Source: UBA4465 sp002292365
GTDB taxonomy: Bacteria; Bacteroidota; Bacteroidia; Cytophagales; Cyclobacteriaceae
DNA: 64,000 nucleotides
Direction: 5' to 3'
Assembly (NCBI GenBank): GCA_943788615.1
Contig: CALSQY010000001.1
Coordinates: forward strand, 496,001-560,000
A program made the position numbers and the translations under genes. Positions 54,917 to 63,998 of the stretch are shown here, piece by piece (the stretch's first letter is position 1; each line of letters begins with the position of its first letter). Under the pieces are notes generated by a model. It searched no databases, was not told the origin of the DNA, and saw nothing but the letters and a program-made list of their open reading frames with translations.

Positions 54917-57514
54917 ATGAGATCTTTTTTAATAACTTTCGTTGGTTTAATACCTACTTTTTGTTTTTCGCAAATAGATCACTGGGAGAGTGTAGTCCTA
55001 CCGGGAGATGACTGGCATTACATGGTACCAAGTAGTCAACCGAGTGCTTTATGGAATCAGCTGGATTTTGACTATTCAGATTGGATTCAAGGGATGTCAG
55101 GATTTGGTTACGGAGATGATGATGATGCTACTTTAGTTCCTGAAAATACGATCTCAGTTTACTTGAGGAAAACTTTTGAGATCATTGATCTTAAAGCGAT
55201 AGAAGGGTTACGATTAGATATTGACTATGATGACGGATTTGTGGCGTATCTTAATGGCCAAGAAATAGCAAGAGATTTGGTTTCGGGAATGACGCCTACT
55301 TTTGATCAGTTAAGCGATGGCCATCATAACGCATTATTACCTGATGGTCAAAAACCAGAATATTTTGATGTCGATGTCGATTTTTTGGTAGAGGGAACTA
55401 ATGTCATTGCCGTACAAGTACATAATCAATCAAGTACTTCATCTGATATGACGGCTTTACCGGTATTATCATTGGGCATCAATAATATTGAATATAATTA
55501 TCGAAGCACACCGAGTTGGTTTTTAGCGCCTATTTATGTGGATTTTAAATCATCTAATTTACCTATTGTAGTTATAGAAACGGTCAATAATCAATCGATT
55601 CCTTCAGAACCTAAAATTGCGGCAAACATGATTATTGTGGATAAGGGCGCAGATCTAAGAAATGATATTTCGGATGTAACCAACCTTGATTATTTAGATT
55701 TTAAAGGGGCCATAAAGATAGAGGTACGTGGTTCCTCATCTTCTATATTACCTAAAAAGCAATATGCTTTGACCACTTATGATAGTCTGGGTCAGAAAGA
55801 GGACGTGAGTATATTAGGAATGCCCAAAGAGAATGATTGGATTTTAAATGGAATTGCCTACGACTCTTCGCTGATCAGAGATTATTTAAGTTATCAACTG
55901 TCTAACCAAATAGGTCAATATGCCTCGAGAGGTCAATATTGTGAAGTGATGCTGAATGGAAATTATGAAGGGATCTATCTTTTTCAAGAGAAATTAAAGG
56001 CCGATGATAATCGGATTAATATAAAGAAAATTCAACCAGAGGACCTTTCATTACCTAATCTTACAGGAGGTTATATCACCAAAACAGATAAAATTGAGGG
56101 TTCAGATTTAGAAGCTTGGAGCATGCCCAATTATGGTGGATGGGGGAGTAGTTTTGTCCATGAATATCCAAAATCTACGGAGATCAAACCCTTGCAGCAC
56201 GAATATATTAAAGGTGAGTTTGAGCGTCTTGCAAACATATCTAGCAATAAAAACAGTTCTGTTAAAGACGGCTATCCATCTGTGATAGATGTTCCTTCAT
56301 TTATTGATTTCATGATTTTAAATGAGTTTTCAGCCAATGTAGACGGTTATCAATTCAGTACATTCTTTCATAAAGACCGTAATGGAAAGTTACGTGCAGG
56401 ACCGATTTGGGATTTCAATTTAACCTATGGCAATGATCTCTTTATGTGGGGGTATGATCGAAGTTTCACTTACGGATGGCAGTTTGATGATGGGGGAAAT
56501 ATGGGCGCAAAATTTTGGAAAGATTTGTTTGATGATCCGGTTTATAGATGTTATTTAAATAAAAGATGGCAAGAACTTACTGATCCCGGGATGCCTCTCA
56601 ATACGCTGAAAGTAATGGACTTTATCAATGAAACGGTACTTCACATTTCAGAAGCAGCAGACCGACAAGAAGCTTTATGGGGGACCACAGGCATATTTAA
56701 TCAACAAGTCAGTGAACTGAAGAGCTTTATCAGTGATAGGAATACTTGGCTATCCGGTCAATTGACATCGACAGCATCCTGTGCATCGGTAACGCAGCCG
56801 GCACTTGTGATTACTAAAATCAATTACCATCCTTTGGCTGAAGAGAATGAGGTTTCAAGTGATTATGAGTTCATTGAAATCACCAATGTGAGTGATGCAT
56901 CTGCCGAACTTACTGGACTTTATTTGGGAGAGTTGGGGCTTACCTATCAATTTCCAAAAGGCATATTCATGGGGGCCCATAGCACTTTATATTTAGCTAG
57001 TGAGACAAATTCTTTCGAAGAACGTTATGGATTTACTCCTTTTGATGAATTCACCAGGAGCTTATCTAATCAAAGTGAAAAAGTTCAATTGCTGGACGGC
57101 TATGGAAATATAATAGATGAGGTTTTGTATTCAGATGAGGCTCCTTGGCCTACTGAAGCAGATGGAGCAGGAGCTTATCTATCTTTAAAGAATGTTAACT
57201 TAGACAATAATGAGGGGGCCAATTGGGAAGGGCAATTTATTTTACCCGCTTATGAGAATATTTTAGGTAGCATCAATACCCTACAGCCTTTGGTGTCCGT
57301 CTTTCCTAATCCAGTTCAGGAGATTCTAAATATTACTGCTAGACGGAGAATTAAAGTCGTTAATGTTTGGGATATTGAAGGAAAATGTATGGGACAATAT
57401 AGGTTTGATGTTAACAAAGCTGTAATGGTATTAAATAGTTATCAAGCGGGAATCTATTATCTCGAAATTTATACTGAACAGGGGAGATTTGTAAGAAAAC
57501 TAATCAAAAATTAA
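54917..57514 (+). CDS. CotH-family secreted protein with lamin-tail and T9SS sorting domains
   Basis: An 865-aa protein. After a signal peptide (MRSFLITFVGLIPTFCFS) comes a beta domain (about 20-190), then a CotH kinase domain: NDWILNGIAYDSSLIRDYL near residue 308, LNGNYEGIYLFQEKLK near 351, GGYITKTDKIEG near 390 and GPIWDFNLTYGND near 495 (metal-binding Asp). Then a lamin-tail domain (about 635-755) and a C-terminal Por-type sorting domain from FPNPVQEIL near 797 to VRKLIKN. It is exported through T9SS and probably surface-attached. CotH kinases phosphorylate proteins; the target is unknown. Confidence 0.9.
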   Translation: MRSFLITFVGLIPTFCFSQIDHWESVVLPGDDWHYMVPSSQPSALWNQLDFDYSDWIQGMSGFGYGDDDDATLVPENTISVYLRKTFEIIDLKAIEGLRLDIDYDDGFVAYLNGQEIARDLVSGMTPTFDQLSDGHHNALLPDGQKPEYFDVDVDFLVEGTNVIAVQVHNQSSTSSDMTALPVLSLGINNIEYNYRSTPSWFLAPIYVDFKSSNLPIVVIETVNNQSIPSEPKIAANMIIVDKGADLRNDISDVTNLDYLDFKGAIKIEVRGSSSSILPKKQYALTTYDSLGQKEDVSILGMPKENDWILNGIAYDSSLIRDYLSYQLSNQIGQYASRGQYCEVMLNGNYEGIYLFQEKLKADDNRINIKKIQPEDLSLPNLTGGYITKTDKIEGSDLEAWSMPNYGGWGSSFVHEYPKSTEIKPLQHEYIKGEFERLANISSNKNSSVKDGYPSVIDVPSFIDFMILNEFSANVDGYQFSTFFHKDRNGKLRAGPIWDFNLTYGNDLFMWGYDRSFTYGWQFDDGGNMGAKFWKDLFDDPVYRCYLNKRWQELTDPGMPLNTLKVMDFINETVLHISEAADRQEALWGTTGIFNQQVSELKSFISDRNTWLSGQLTSTASCASVTQPALVITKINYHPLAEENEVSSDYEFIEITNVSDASAELTGLYLGELGLTYQFPKGIFMGAHSTLYLASETNSFEERYGFTPFDEFTRSLSNQSEKVQLLDGYGNIIDEVLYSDEAPWPTEADGAGAYLSLKNVNLDNNEGANWEGQFILPAYENILGSINTLQPLVSVFPNPVQEILNITARRRIKVVNVWDIEGKCMGQYRFDVNKAVMVLNSYQAGIYYLEIYTEQGRFVRKLIKN

Positions 57515-57604
57515 GTGAATTTTTATTTCAGAATCACATAATAATAATGCTTAAATTTAAAGGAAGTATTTACAAATAATCCGAGGGATTCACATAACGG
57601 CAAT

Positions 57605-57639
57605 AAAAAACTCATACTACAGGGCAGTATGAGTTTTTT
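57605..57639. terminator. Strong bidirectional terminator after the CotH gene
   Basis: Perfect 14-base arms (57605-57618, 57626-57639) around ACAGGGC, core ACTCATACT/AGTATGAGT, flanked by A6 and T6. It begins 91 bases past the CotH stop and is suited to both strands, also ending the convergent small gene at 57743. Confidence 0.9.
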
Positions 57640-57742
57640 ATGTAATATCATTTTCGGATAAATACTATAACATTTTGTATGTTTTACCAAAGAGTGATAC
57701 GACCTCAGTTGATTTTTAAAACTCTTATCAGAACTTATAGTC

Positions 57743-57955
57743 TTATTTTTCTCTCTTTTTGCTTGATCTTTTACCTGATCTTGATGCCTTTCTTTTCCTT
57801 GGCATTTCTTTCGAAGCGAGAAATGATGTTCCTTCGTTTAGCTCTCGGTCAGTTAAAATGTCAGTTTCGCTCTGACTTAATGAGAGATCATTAGGTGAAG
57901 CCTGAATCATTGAGAATACAAAAAATGTTATAAAAGTGGCTATAATTTTTTTCAT
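57743..57955 (-). CDS. Small secreted basic protein, unknown
   Basis: About 70 aa from the ATG at 57955, which begins a clear signal peptide (MKKIIATFITFFVFSMIQA). The longer in-frame start would add 7 residues before it. The mature part is short, with SLSQSETDILTDRELNEGTS and a strongly basic Lys/Arg/Ser tail (RKRKASRSGKRSSKKREK). Possible roles include nucleic-acid or surface binding. I do not recognise a family and the gene may be spurious, but the signal peptide speaks for it. Confidence 0.55.
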   Translation of the reverse strand: MKKIIATFITFFVFSMIQASPNDLSLSQSETDILTDRELNEGTSFLASKEMPRKRKASRSGKRSSKKREK

Positions 57956-58197
57956 AGTTTTTGTTATTTGGTACAAAATTATTTATTGAATTTTTTATTT
58001 AGGCTAAATATAGTTAAAAAAGATTGATTTCTGTTATTTCCTTTATCTTTTTCCCAAAATTATGATTGACTACTTGTTTTGGTAAATAAATTAAGAAAAA
58101 AGTTGTCGGGTTTAAAGAAAAAAATTAAAGAAAACTTAAAAACTTTGAAGAGCACATAAAAAGGCCCCTGTAAAAGTCACAAAGAGGCTTTTTTTCA

Positions 58198-58940
58198 TTA
58201 TTGTATGGGACTTGTGGTGGATAAAATTTGACCCAAAACAATAAGTTTCCATCCGTCGGGCATGATTTCATTGAGGTTGGTTAGAGGCCAATCTCCTAAA
58301 CCATTAACATCATTGGCCAGTACTTTCATGGCGGCGGATTTAGTAGCAAACGCATTCTAGGTCATAACATTAGTGCTCTGGTTGGCATTGACAGTGAAGA
58401 ATTTAGTACCTACATCCCATGCTTTCAAACCTGTTTTGTTCATATTTTTTTTTATGATAAGCCATTCATGCCATCTCACCTTTCAAATATCCTTCTAGAT
58501 TATTGGCATGACCAAAATTCATGATTACATATTCGAAGGCCTCAATGGGAGCAATTCCCATTTGCCTTTGGTAGTAATAGATACCGGATGCTTCTCTCAA
58601 ATCGCGATACAATATGTCTGGATCAACCCCTACAATGGCTTTGGTATTGGACCACCAATCGGTGTTTTCATTCATAGCATCAATACTTGCAAAGCCATTA
58701 ACAAAAATATTGTTGTAGCCCGTGTTGGCCTCACCTATGATTTTATCCAACTTGATGAGTGCCCAGTTGGCCTTTGTTTACGGCATCTTGCGCAACTTTT
58801 GAAACATAATCTATTTCAATTTTCTCAAAGAGCGCTTGATTTTAAGGAGATATCCGAACGCCATTTGATTGGTAAACGGCTTTCGTTTGATTCATTAAAA
58901 CTAGGCATGACAATCCTATAAATATTAAAATATTTTTCAT
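58198..58940 (-). pseudogene. Dead member of the about 245-aa secreted family
   Basis: The reconstructed frame starts at ATG 58940 with a signal peptide (MKNILIFIGLSCLVLM) and matches the live copy at 59001-59765: LFEKIEIDYVSKVAQDAVNKG here against DFEKVQSMYMQKVAKEATEKG there, and NNIFVNGFASIDAM against NYVFVQSNTSIEAM. It carries a TAA at about 58842, a shift near 58750, a TGA plus shift near 58466 and a TAG near 58357, and ends at 58198. Nonsense codons together with shifts indicate real inactivation. It is probably a tandem duplicate of its neighbour that decayed. Confidence 0.85.
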
Positions 58941-59000
58941 GATTTTTGGTTCATTAAGGTTTAAAAAAAGTTTGAAAACTTAATGGTTTATCAACGTACT

Positions 59001-59765
59001 TTATTGTGCCGAGTTTGCGATCATCTGAAAAATAGGCATCATCATAAAGCCATCAGGATTGTGATCCCCCATTTTAGATTTTTTTAGCAGATCTGCTGGA
59101 AGCTTGTACCCAATTCGATATTTCATTAACTCATCTAGCGTATTAAACATATCCCATGTAGATACTTTGGCCCAATTGGCACCCAAGGGAGCTAGTTTTC
59201 TACCAACGCCCCAATTGACCATACCCATGCTATCCATAGTTTTTTCGAAATAGGGTTTCCATAAGGTTAAATTTTCTTGGATGAAGCCGTCAACATTTGC
59301 TGGACGGGCAAAATTAAATTGAATAAAACCTCCAAGTCCTTTGGCAATACTACCTTCATCTAGATAGATATGTCTTGAATCAGCCGTCCAGGTATGAGTT
59401 GCATTCAGGGCACTGACAAGGGCTTGTTCTTCCGCACTAAGTACCTCAGGGGCATCATTCCACCAGTTGTTTTTTTCACTAAGCATCGCCTCAATACTGG
59501 TATTTGATTGAACGAATACATAGTTGTATCTCTCTTCATCGTCAATATTGTCCATGGTCACACGTTTCAGAAATGCCCAAAAGGTGATATCTCCTTTTTC
59601 GGTAGCTTCCTTGGCCACTTTTTGCATGTACATAGATTGAACTTTTTCAAAATCGGCTGTATTGCCTTCTATTCTTACAAAATGCATTGAGTACACACCA
59701 TACTCTTGTGCTTGAATCATGTAGGTACTCAAGACGAGCACCATTGATATAAATAATTGTCTCAT
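59001..59765 (-). CDS. Secreted protein of the about 245-aa paralogous family, member 2
   Basis: A 254-aa protein with a signal peptide (MRQLFISMVLVLSTYMIQA). Two halves have similar strand-helix order; NYVFVQSNTSIEAM, followed by NNWWNDAP, is the most conserved part and is shared with the dead copy downstream. No catalytic residues or metal motif are obvious. The overall look is a duplicated ferredoxin-like (NIPSNAP/ABM-type) fold, which is inference. The dead paralogue lies 60 bases downstream on the same strand. Confidence 0.8.
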   Translation of the reverse strand: MRQLFISMVLVLSTYMIQAQEYGVYSMHFVRIEGNTADFEKVQSMYMQKVAKEATEKGDITFWAFLKRVTMDNIDDEERYNYVFVQSNTSIEAMLSEKNNWWNDAPEVLSAEEQALVSALNATHTWTADSRHIYLDEGSIAKGLGGFIQFNFARPANVDGFIQENLTLWKPYFEKTMDSMGMVNWGVGRKLAPLGANWAKVSTWDMFNTLDELMKYRIGYKLPADLLKKSKMGDHNPDGFMMMPIFQMIANSAQ

Positions 59766-60208
59766 TTTTAGGTTGATTTTAAGTTCGAAAAGAACAAATA
59801 TATAGAAAAGTGCTATGATAATTAAATATTGAAAATAACTTTATGTTGAGGCATAGGCGGTCTTACCCGTGGAAGTTCCCTAGCATATACCTTCTTCTTT
59901 TGCCAATTGTTAATAGATGTCATCTCTTATGTCCAACAAGGTAAAAAACGTCCATATGATCCTTCCTTAGTCCATGGGAACATGACCCTCTAAAGTAATC
60001 TTAAAGAAGAGTTATCCTTAGCTTTAATATAACATAGGATCTGATTTATTTTTCAATATTTTTTACTTGTCTCTGAGCTATTGTAATTAATCATTCTATT
60101 GAGAGTTGCCCTTTTCTTAAGCTAGACCCTATCATTTCACATTCAGATTTTATTTATTATCTTGTCAAATTCAACTTATGAAGGAATTATCGGTTTAATT
60201 TGCTGCTA
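59766..60208. other. 443-base stretch without a supported gene
   Basis: AT-rich DNA between divergent genes. It should hold the promoters of both. A minus-strand frame near 59840-59990 reads partly like protein but has three stops in about 50 codons. I see no RNA gene, repeat or strong hairpin. Confidence 0.6.
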
Positions 60209-61249
60209 ATGAAAGCGAAGTATAAAACCCTTGGACTTAAGAAAGGAGCTTCTCAGGAAGAGATTCAAGAAGCTTATGAGCGGTTAAGTAAAGAGTTGGA
60301 TCCTGTTGCCAACAATAATGAGACCTTTTTTGTAGAGAAGTTTGCTAAAGTGAAGGCAGCTTACTCAGCTTTATTGACTAAGAAAGAAGACGATGAGGAT
60401 GAAATACCGGTAAAGGAGCTGAATTGGTTTCTTAAACTCTTCACCATCGGCGATAAGTTTAGTTTTCGAGATTTCTTTGACCGGGCAAAAAAAATGTTCA
60501 TTGAGTTTATGGCCATTTTTTTTGGTGTGTTTTTATCATTGGCGGTGGATCAAAAAAGAGAGGACAGTAATCACCGTGCTGACAATATCAATAACATGAA
60601 GAAATTGAAAGTTGAATTACAGGATATTCTTATTTACACAGATGAATACATTGAGGGTGTGGCATGGTTTAACGCTCTTTTTCAGCGGCAATATGACCGT
60701 TGGGATGAGAACAGTGATTCTGTCTTTTTGGACGTAATGGGAGAAGGGGATGAAGCTTTTTCATTTGCGCCACTGAGTTATTATGAGCAAGCCATGCCCT
60801 ATGATCCCCCTAAAGTGACCTATGAGTCGGTGCAGCTTGATGGGACATTTCGATTTCTTGATGATACTTTGGAGCATAAACTGACTCAAATTTATTCTGG
60901 AAGCACATTATTTTATATCAAGGAAAATGCCTACGCGAGAGATCAAGCAATTGTTGATGGTTTTGTGGAACGAGTATCTGATCGTTGGGTAGAGGAGTTA
61001 GGTGACGTTAAAACTCAGTATAATTATTTTTGGAAGGATAATAGAGAATATATTCAAAAGGATTATTATTTGAATCACAATGTTTTTCGAAGACTTGAAA
61101 ATTTTAATCAAATCACAGCTCAGCTAGATGAACATAAAGCAAGTGTGGAAGGAGCTATCGCTTTATTAGATTCAATTTTGACATATAAGCAGAACGAGAT
61201 TGAAATTATTTATTGGGTGGTTGATTTTGATTTTTTACAAAAGAAGTAA
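60209..61249 (+). CDS. J-like domain fused to DUF6090-like membrane protein
   Basis: About 346 aa from the ATG at 60209 (the longer frame begins with TTG at 60200). The first 65 residues look like a J-domain: YKTLGLKKGASQEEIQEAYERLSKELDP and FVEKFAKVKAAYSALL. The HPD tripeptide that activates Hsp70 is replaced by ELDP, so classical co-chaperone activity is unlikely. Then one membrane helix (about residues 104-122, EFMAIFFGVFLSLAVD) followed by NHRADNINNMKKLKVELQDI, as in DUF6090-type Bacteroidota proteins, and a long helical periplasmic part. The function is unknown. Confidence 0.7.
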   Translation: MKAKYKTLGLKKGASQEEIQEAYERLSKELDPVANNNETFFVEKFAKVKAAYSALLTKKEDDEDEIPVKELNWFLKLFTIGDKFSFRDFFDRAKKMFIEFMAIFFGVFLSLAVDQKREDSNHRADNINNMKKLKVELQDILIYTDEYIEGVAWFNALFQRQYDRWDENSDSVFLDVMGEGDEAFSFAPLSYYEQAMPYDPPKVTYESVQLDGTFRFLDDTLEHKLTQIYSGSTLFYIKENAYARDQAIVDGFVERVSDRWVEELGDVKTQYNYFWKDNREYIQKDYYLNHNVFRRLENFNQITAQLDEHKASVEGAIALLDSILTYKQNEIEIIYWVVDFDFLQKK

Positions 61250-61389
61250 CACTTTTTTGTGAGGGGTGTGATATTATTTTATCTAAGGGGTGAGTAACCT
61301 TTGAACTAAGGATGCCCAGTTGAAATAAATCAAATAAGTTCTTGACTTAAAGCTTGAGTACCATTTTATTAGTTAAATTTCTTTTATAG

Positions 61390-62133
61390 TCACCTTACAG
61401 ACATTATTTTTCGGAGAACGGCTCGATCTCGGAGGTCCCTGATACCCATCATGGATTGATAATTCTTATCTGCGTCGACGGCAGGCATTGATGATGCTTT
61501 GATGTAATCCGAATATTTGGCATACCAATCTACGGTTAGGTAATTCCAATACAAGTCAGTACCATACTTATCAATTCTTTTTTGTAAAGTCCAACCCGTT
61601 CTGAATTTTTCATTAGGCATGACTGCCGTGGCTAAATCTATTTCCATGTTTTCGAAAGTCTTGAATTTGCCTTCCTTAACCTTCATGAAATTCATCACCA
61701 TAAATTCATCAGGGCTACTATTGGTATTTGAAATATTTTTAATAGAGGTAATGATATAATCCCCAATAATATCTCGACTTTTAATATTCTCTTCGTAGAA
61801 GTTTTCAAGATCCCCATCGGTCATATCAGGGAAAACTTTTTGCATATTTACGCCCAAATAAAGACTGTCCATCTTAGACAGCTCCACCAAGGTTACAATG
61901 ACATGGCTGAAAGGTGTTTGTCGAGAGTTGACGACTTGCCATAAATCCCAACCATTGATGATTCCATCTTCAATGCGTTGCTTGTGAAGGCGTGCAAATT
62001 TTTGTGTTAGATTTTCACGATAATTACTTCCTTCTTTGGCTTTGATGAAGGTAAGTCTCAGGTACATGTTATTATCTTGTCCCCATACATTTAGGCAGAA
62101 GCAGATGGATAAAGTAAGTATTAAATATTTCAT
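61390..62133 (-). CDS. Secreted protein of the about 245-aa paralogous family, member 3
   Basis: A 247-aa protein with a signal peptide (MKYLILTLSICFCLNVWG). The layout matches the neighbours: a first half with YLRLTFIKAKEGSNYRENL, then a second with FMVMNFMKVKEGKFKTFENM, which looks like an internal duplication. Sequence identity to the others is low, so family membership rests on length, signal peptide, repeat layout and position. The function is unknown. Confidence 0.7.
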   Translation of the reverse strand: MKYLILTLSICFCLNVWGQDNNMYLRLTFIKAKEGSNYRENLTQKFARLHKQRIEDGIINGWDLWQVVNSRQTPFSHVIVTLVELSKMDSLYLGVNMQKVFPDMTDGDLENFYEENIKSRDIIGDYIITSIKNISNTNSSPDEFMVMNFMKVKEGKFKTFENMEIDLATAVMPNEKFRTGWTLQKRIDKYGTDLYWNYLTVDWYAKYSDYIKASSMPAVDADKNYQSMMGIRDLRDRAVLRKIMSVR

Positions 62134-62401
62134 TGAAAGAATCTTTTGGTTCTAATATATTACATCCTTTGGAATCGATCAAAAGTTTCAGCAAAAAATG
62201 AACGTATGTCGAATAAGGGCTTTATAAATGAATCCTTAATACAAGGATTCAAGAAGTCTTTTCAAAGATTTATTTGGGATAATGTCTGGCTCTTTTTCAT
62301 ATGCCCATCAGCATAAAAACGGGGACTTGATCGTCAACTTTTCATATAAATATTGACTGGTTTGAACTGAATTCTTGAGTTCAATCAGATACTCAGACCC
62401 A

Positions 62402-63124
62402 TTATTTTTGAAGTATCCTTATCTCATCGTATCTACCGTTGGTGTAGGTTTCAAGTACCTCTGCGATATCTCTTCCCCAGCTACCCAAACCATTGATTTC
62501 TTCATAACTGGCAGCAAAATTTTCAGGTAGGCCATTGCTTTTTTCAAATCGCGTAAATGATTTAAAAGGATAGACCAATGAGATATCTTCTCCATTTTCA
62601 GAGCGGAAAGGGCTGACATATACCCGACGTACTATGGGTGCATTTGTGGCGACCAATACTTCTTTAATTTTGGTGATGGCCTCCAGTACTTTTGCCATAC
62701 CATTGGCTTTATTGTTCAATTTGAAGGTTCTGATCAAAAGATAATCCGAACTGCCGAATTCTGCTGGCGTATAACTGGCCTCCCAGTGAAGTTTTGCATG
62801 TTTAATCTTTTCATCGGTGATGTAGCTTTGAATATTTTTACCCCAGTCTGCCATGTGTGCGGCATCAGGTTTTTGATCTAAATCGGCATAGGTCATAGGT
62901 CCATCTAACCAAACAAACTTTCCGGAATTGGGTCCCGTCAAGATACTGTAGAGACTGGCTGCGCTTTTGCCTCCCGTATGATATTTTGCATTATGTAATT
63001 TTACACCTGAGATTAATTTACCCTCTAATTTTTTATTGGGGGTCAGGATTATGTTTTCATAGATCATGGTTTCCTGTGCTATCAAAGAGGTTGAAAACAA
63101 TAAAAATAGGATTAGAAGTCTCAT
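62402..63124 (-). CDS. Secreted protein of the about 245-aa paralogous family, member 4
   Basis: A 240-aa protein with a signal peptide (MRLLILFLLFSTSLIAQ). It shares the segment LTGPNSGKFVWLDGPMTYADLDQ with the protein at 33620 (TGANSGQYVRMMPWQSLADYDRD) and the same overall length. The second half contains SSDYLLIRTFKLNNKANGMAKVLEAI. The nearest family gene upstream (61390) is on the same strand but 268 bases away. The function is unknown. Confidence 0.75.
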   Translation of the reverse strand: MRLLILFLLFSTSLIAQETMIYENIILTPNKKLEGKLISGVKLHNAKYHTGGKSAASLYSILTGPNSGKFVWLDGPMTYADLDQKPDAAHMADWGKNIQSYITDEKIKHAKLHWEASYTPAEFGSSDYLLIRTFKLNNKANGMAKVLEAITKIKEVLVATNAPIVRRVYVSPFRSENGEDISLVYPFKSFTRFEKSNGLPENFAASYEEINGLGSWGRDIAEVLETYTNGRYDEIRILQK

Positions 63125-63306
63125 AGCGTGGTTATTTTAGTGGTTTATTCAATGATTATATAAGTTCTTATTTGTAGTCTTATCTACATAAATGTACCTT
63201 TTCTCATTAGATTTACTTGCCCTCAGTAGGCTTAAAGAATAATATATTCTTCTTTTGATATAGAAACTCAATAAATAAGATCGAAAGGTATTGAAAATTT
63301 TTTAGA

Positions 63307-63702
63307 TTAGGCCTTTCCTCTTTCTAAATACTCTTTGAAATGGATGCCGTTGTCGGGGATATCTCTGGTATATATCCAGGCAATAGTACCTGTATGAAGT
63401 GCAATCTGATGGCGTTCGTGGTCAATAGGGTAGTTTTCAAATTGATCGATCTCAAGAAGGGTTTGCTGATTTATTTCGAATACATCAACCACGATGTGGT
63501 GTCCTTCACCGTTATAGGGAAGGATGCAGGGATAATCGGAAATAATTAAACGATATTTTTTTTGTGTCGTATAAGTGCCTAAGAAGGATGATTTTTGTAG
63601 AAAATGATAATAATTGCCATAGCCTTTTCTCAGGGTGCCATATACTGCCAATTTTATTGTTTGAGGGGTTATTTTGTTTGAATGCGGCTCAATAGGATTC
63701 AT
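63307..63702 (-). CDS. Gamma-glutamylcyclotransferase-like (GGCT/AIG2) protein
   Basis: About 131 aa from the ATG at 63702. The N-terminal motif LAVYGTLRKGYGNYYHFL is the substrate-binding loop of the GGCT fold (YGTLRxG.N). The catalytic Glu is probably in IDQFENYPIDHER near residue 91. Members cleave gamma-glutamyl-amino acids or gamma-glutamylamines to 5-oxoproline. It stands alone, and substrate specificity is not predictable. Confidence 0.82.
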   Translation of the reverse strand: MNPIEPHSNKITPQTIKLAVYGTLRKGYGNYYHFLQKSSFLGTYTTQKKYRLIISDYPCILPYNGEGHHIVVDVFEINQQTLLEIDQFENYPIDHERHQIALHTGTIAWIYTRDIPDNGIHFKEYLERGKA

Positions 63703-63776
63703 AATCAATAATTAAGCAGTTCTTGTTTGTTAAAAATACATGGATTATTTATAATCTATAATTTTTAGCGCTGCCG

Positions 63777-63998
63777 TTAATGAACCGTTTCTATAAGGTA
63801 TTGAGTACCTCTAAATGTATATGAGCTCCCTGGCGTTTTACCCAACATGGCTTGACCGATGGGAGATAAGGTCGAAAGAGCAAAAACTTTTATATCGGCA
63901 ATGTCCAGGCCCCCAAAGTTGGCACAGAAATAATAAAAATTATTTGATTCTTTGACCAAGGCTCCGAGGCCTACTTTATTGATGGATTTACCAAGGTC
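63777..63998 (-). CDS. GreA/GreB-family factor, C-terminal part (runs off right edge)
   Basis: The minus frame is open from the window edge to the TAA at 63777 and gives 74 residues ending TLSPIGQAMLGKTPGSSYTF then RGTQYLIETVH. SPIGQALLGKxxGD.. is the C-terminal FKBP-like signature of GreA/GreB transcript-cleavage factors, but the preceding text (GALVKESNNFYYFCANFGG) fits the divergent Bacteroidota GreA/GreB-like proteins better. The N-terminal coiled coil lies outside the window, so which one cannot be told. Confidence 0.8.
   Translation of the reverse strand, partial: DLGKSINKVGLGALVKESNNFYYFCANFGGLDIADIKVFALSTLSPIGQAMLGKTPGSSYTFRGTQYLIETVH

Noticed and set aside
57679..57894. 71-aa plus-strand frame
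   Set aside because: Antisense to the small secreted basic protein, which has a credible signal peptide; the plus frame has none.
58150..58196. Hairpin-like A-run/T-run sequence after the dead gene
   Set aside because: Arms pair only with several mismatches; kept out of the feature list.
58508..58921. 137-aa plus-strand frame
   Set aside because: Antisense to the dead secreted-family gene, whose reconstructed frame explains the sequence.
59840..59990. Minus-strand frame reading in part like protein (GRIIWTFFTLLDIRDDIY)
   Set aside because: Three stops in about 50 codons and no upstream continuation; too little to call even a pseudogene.
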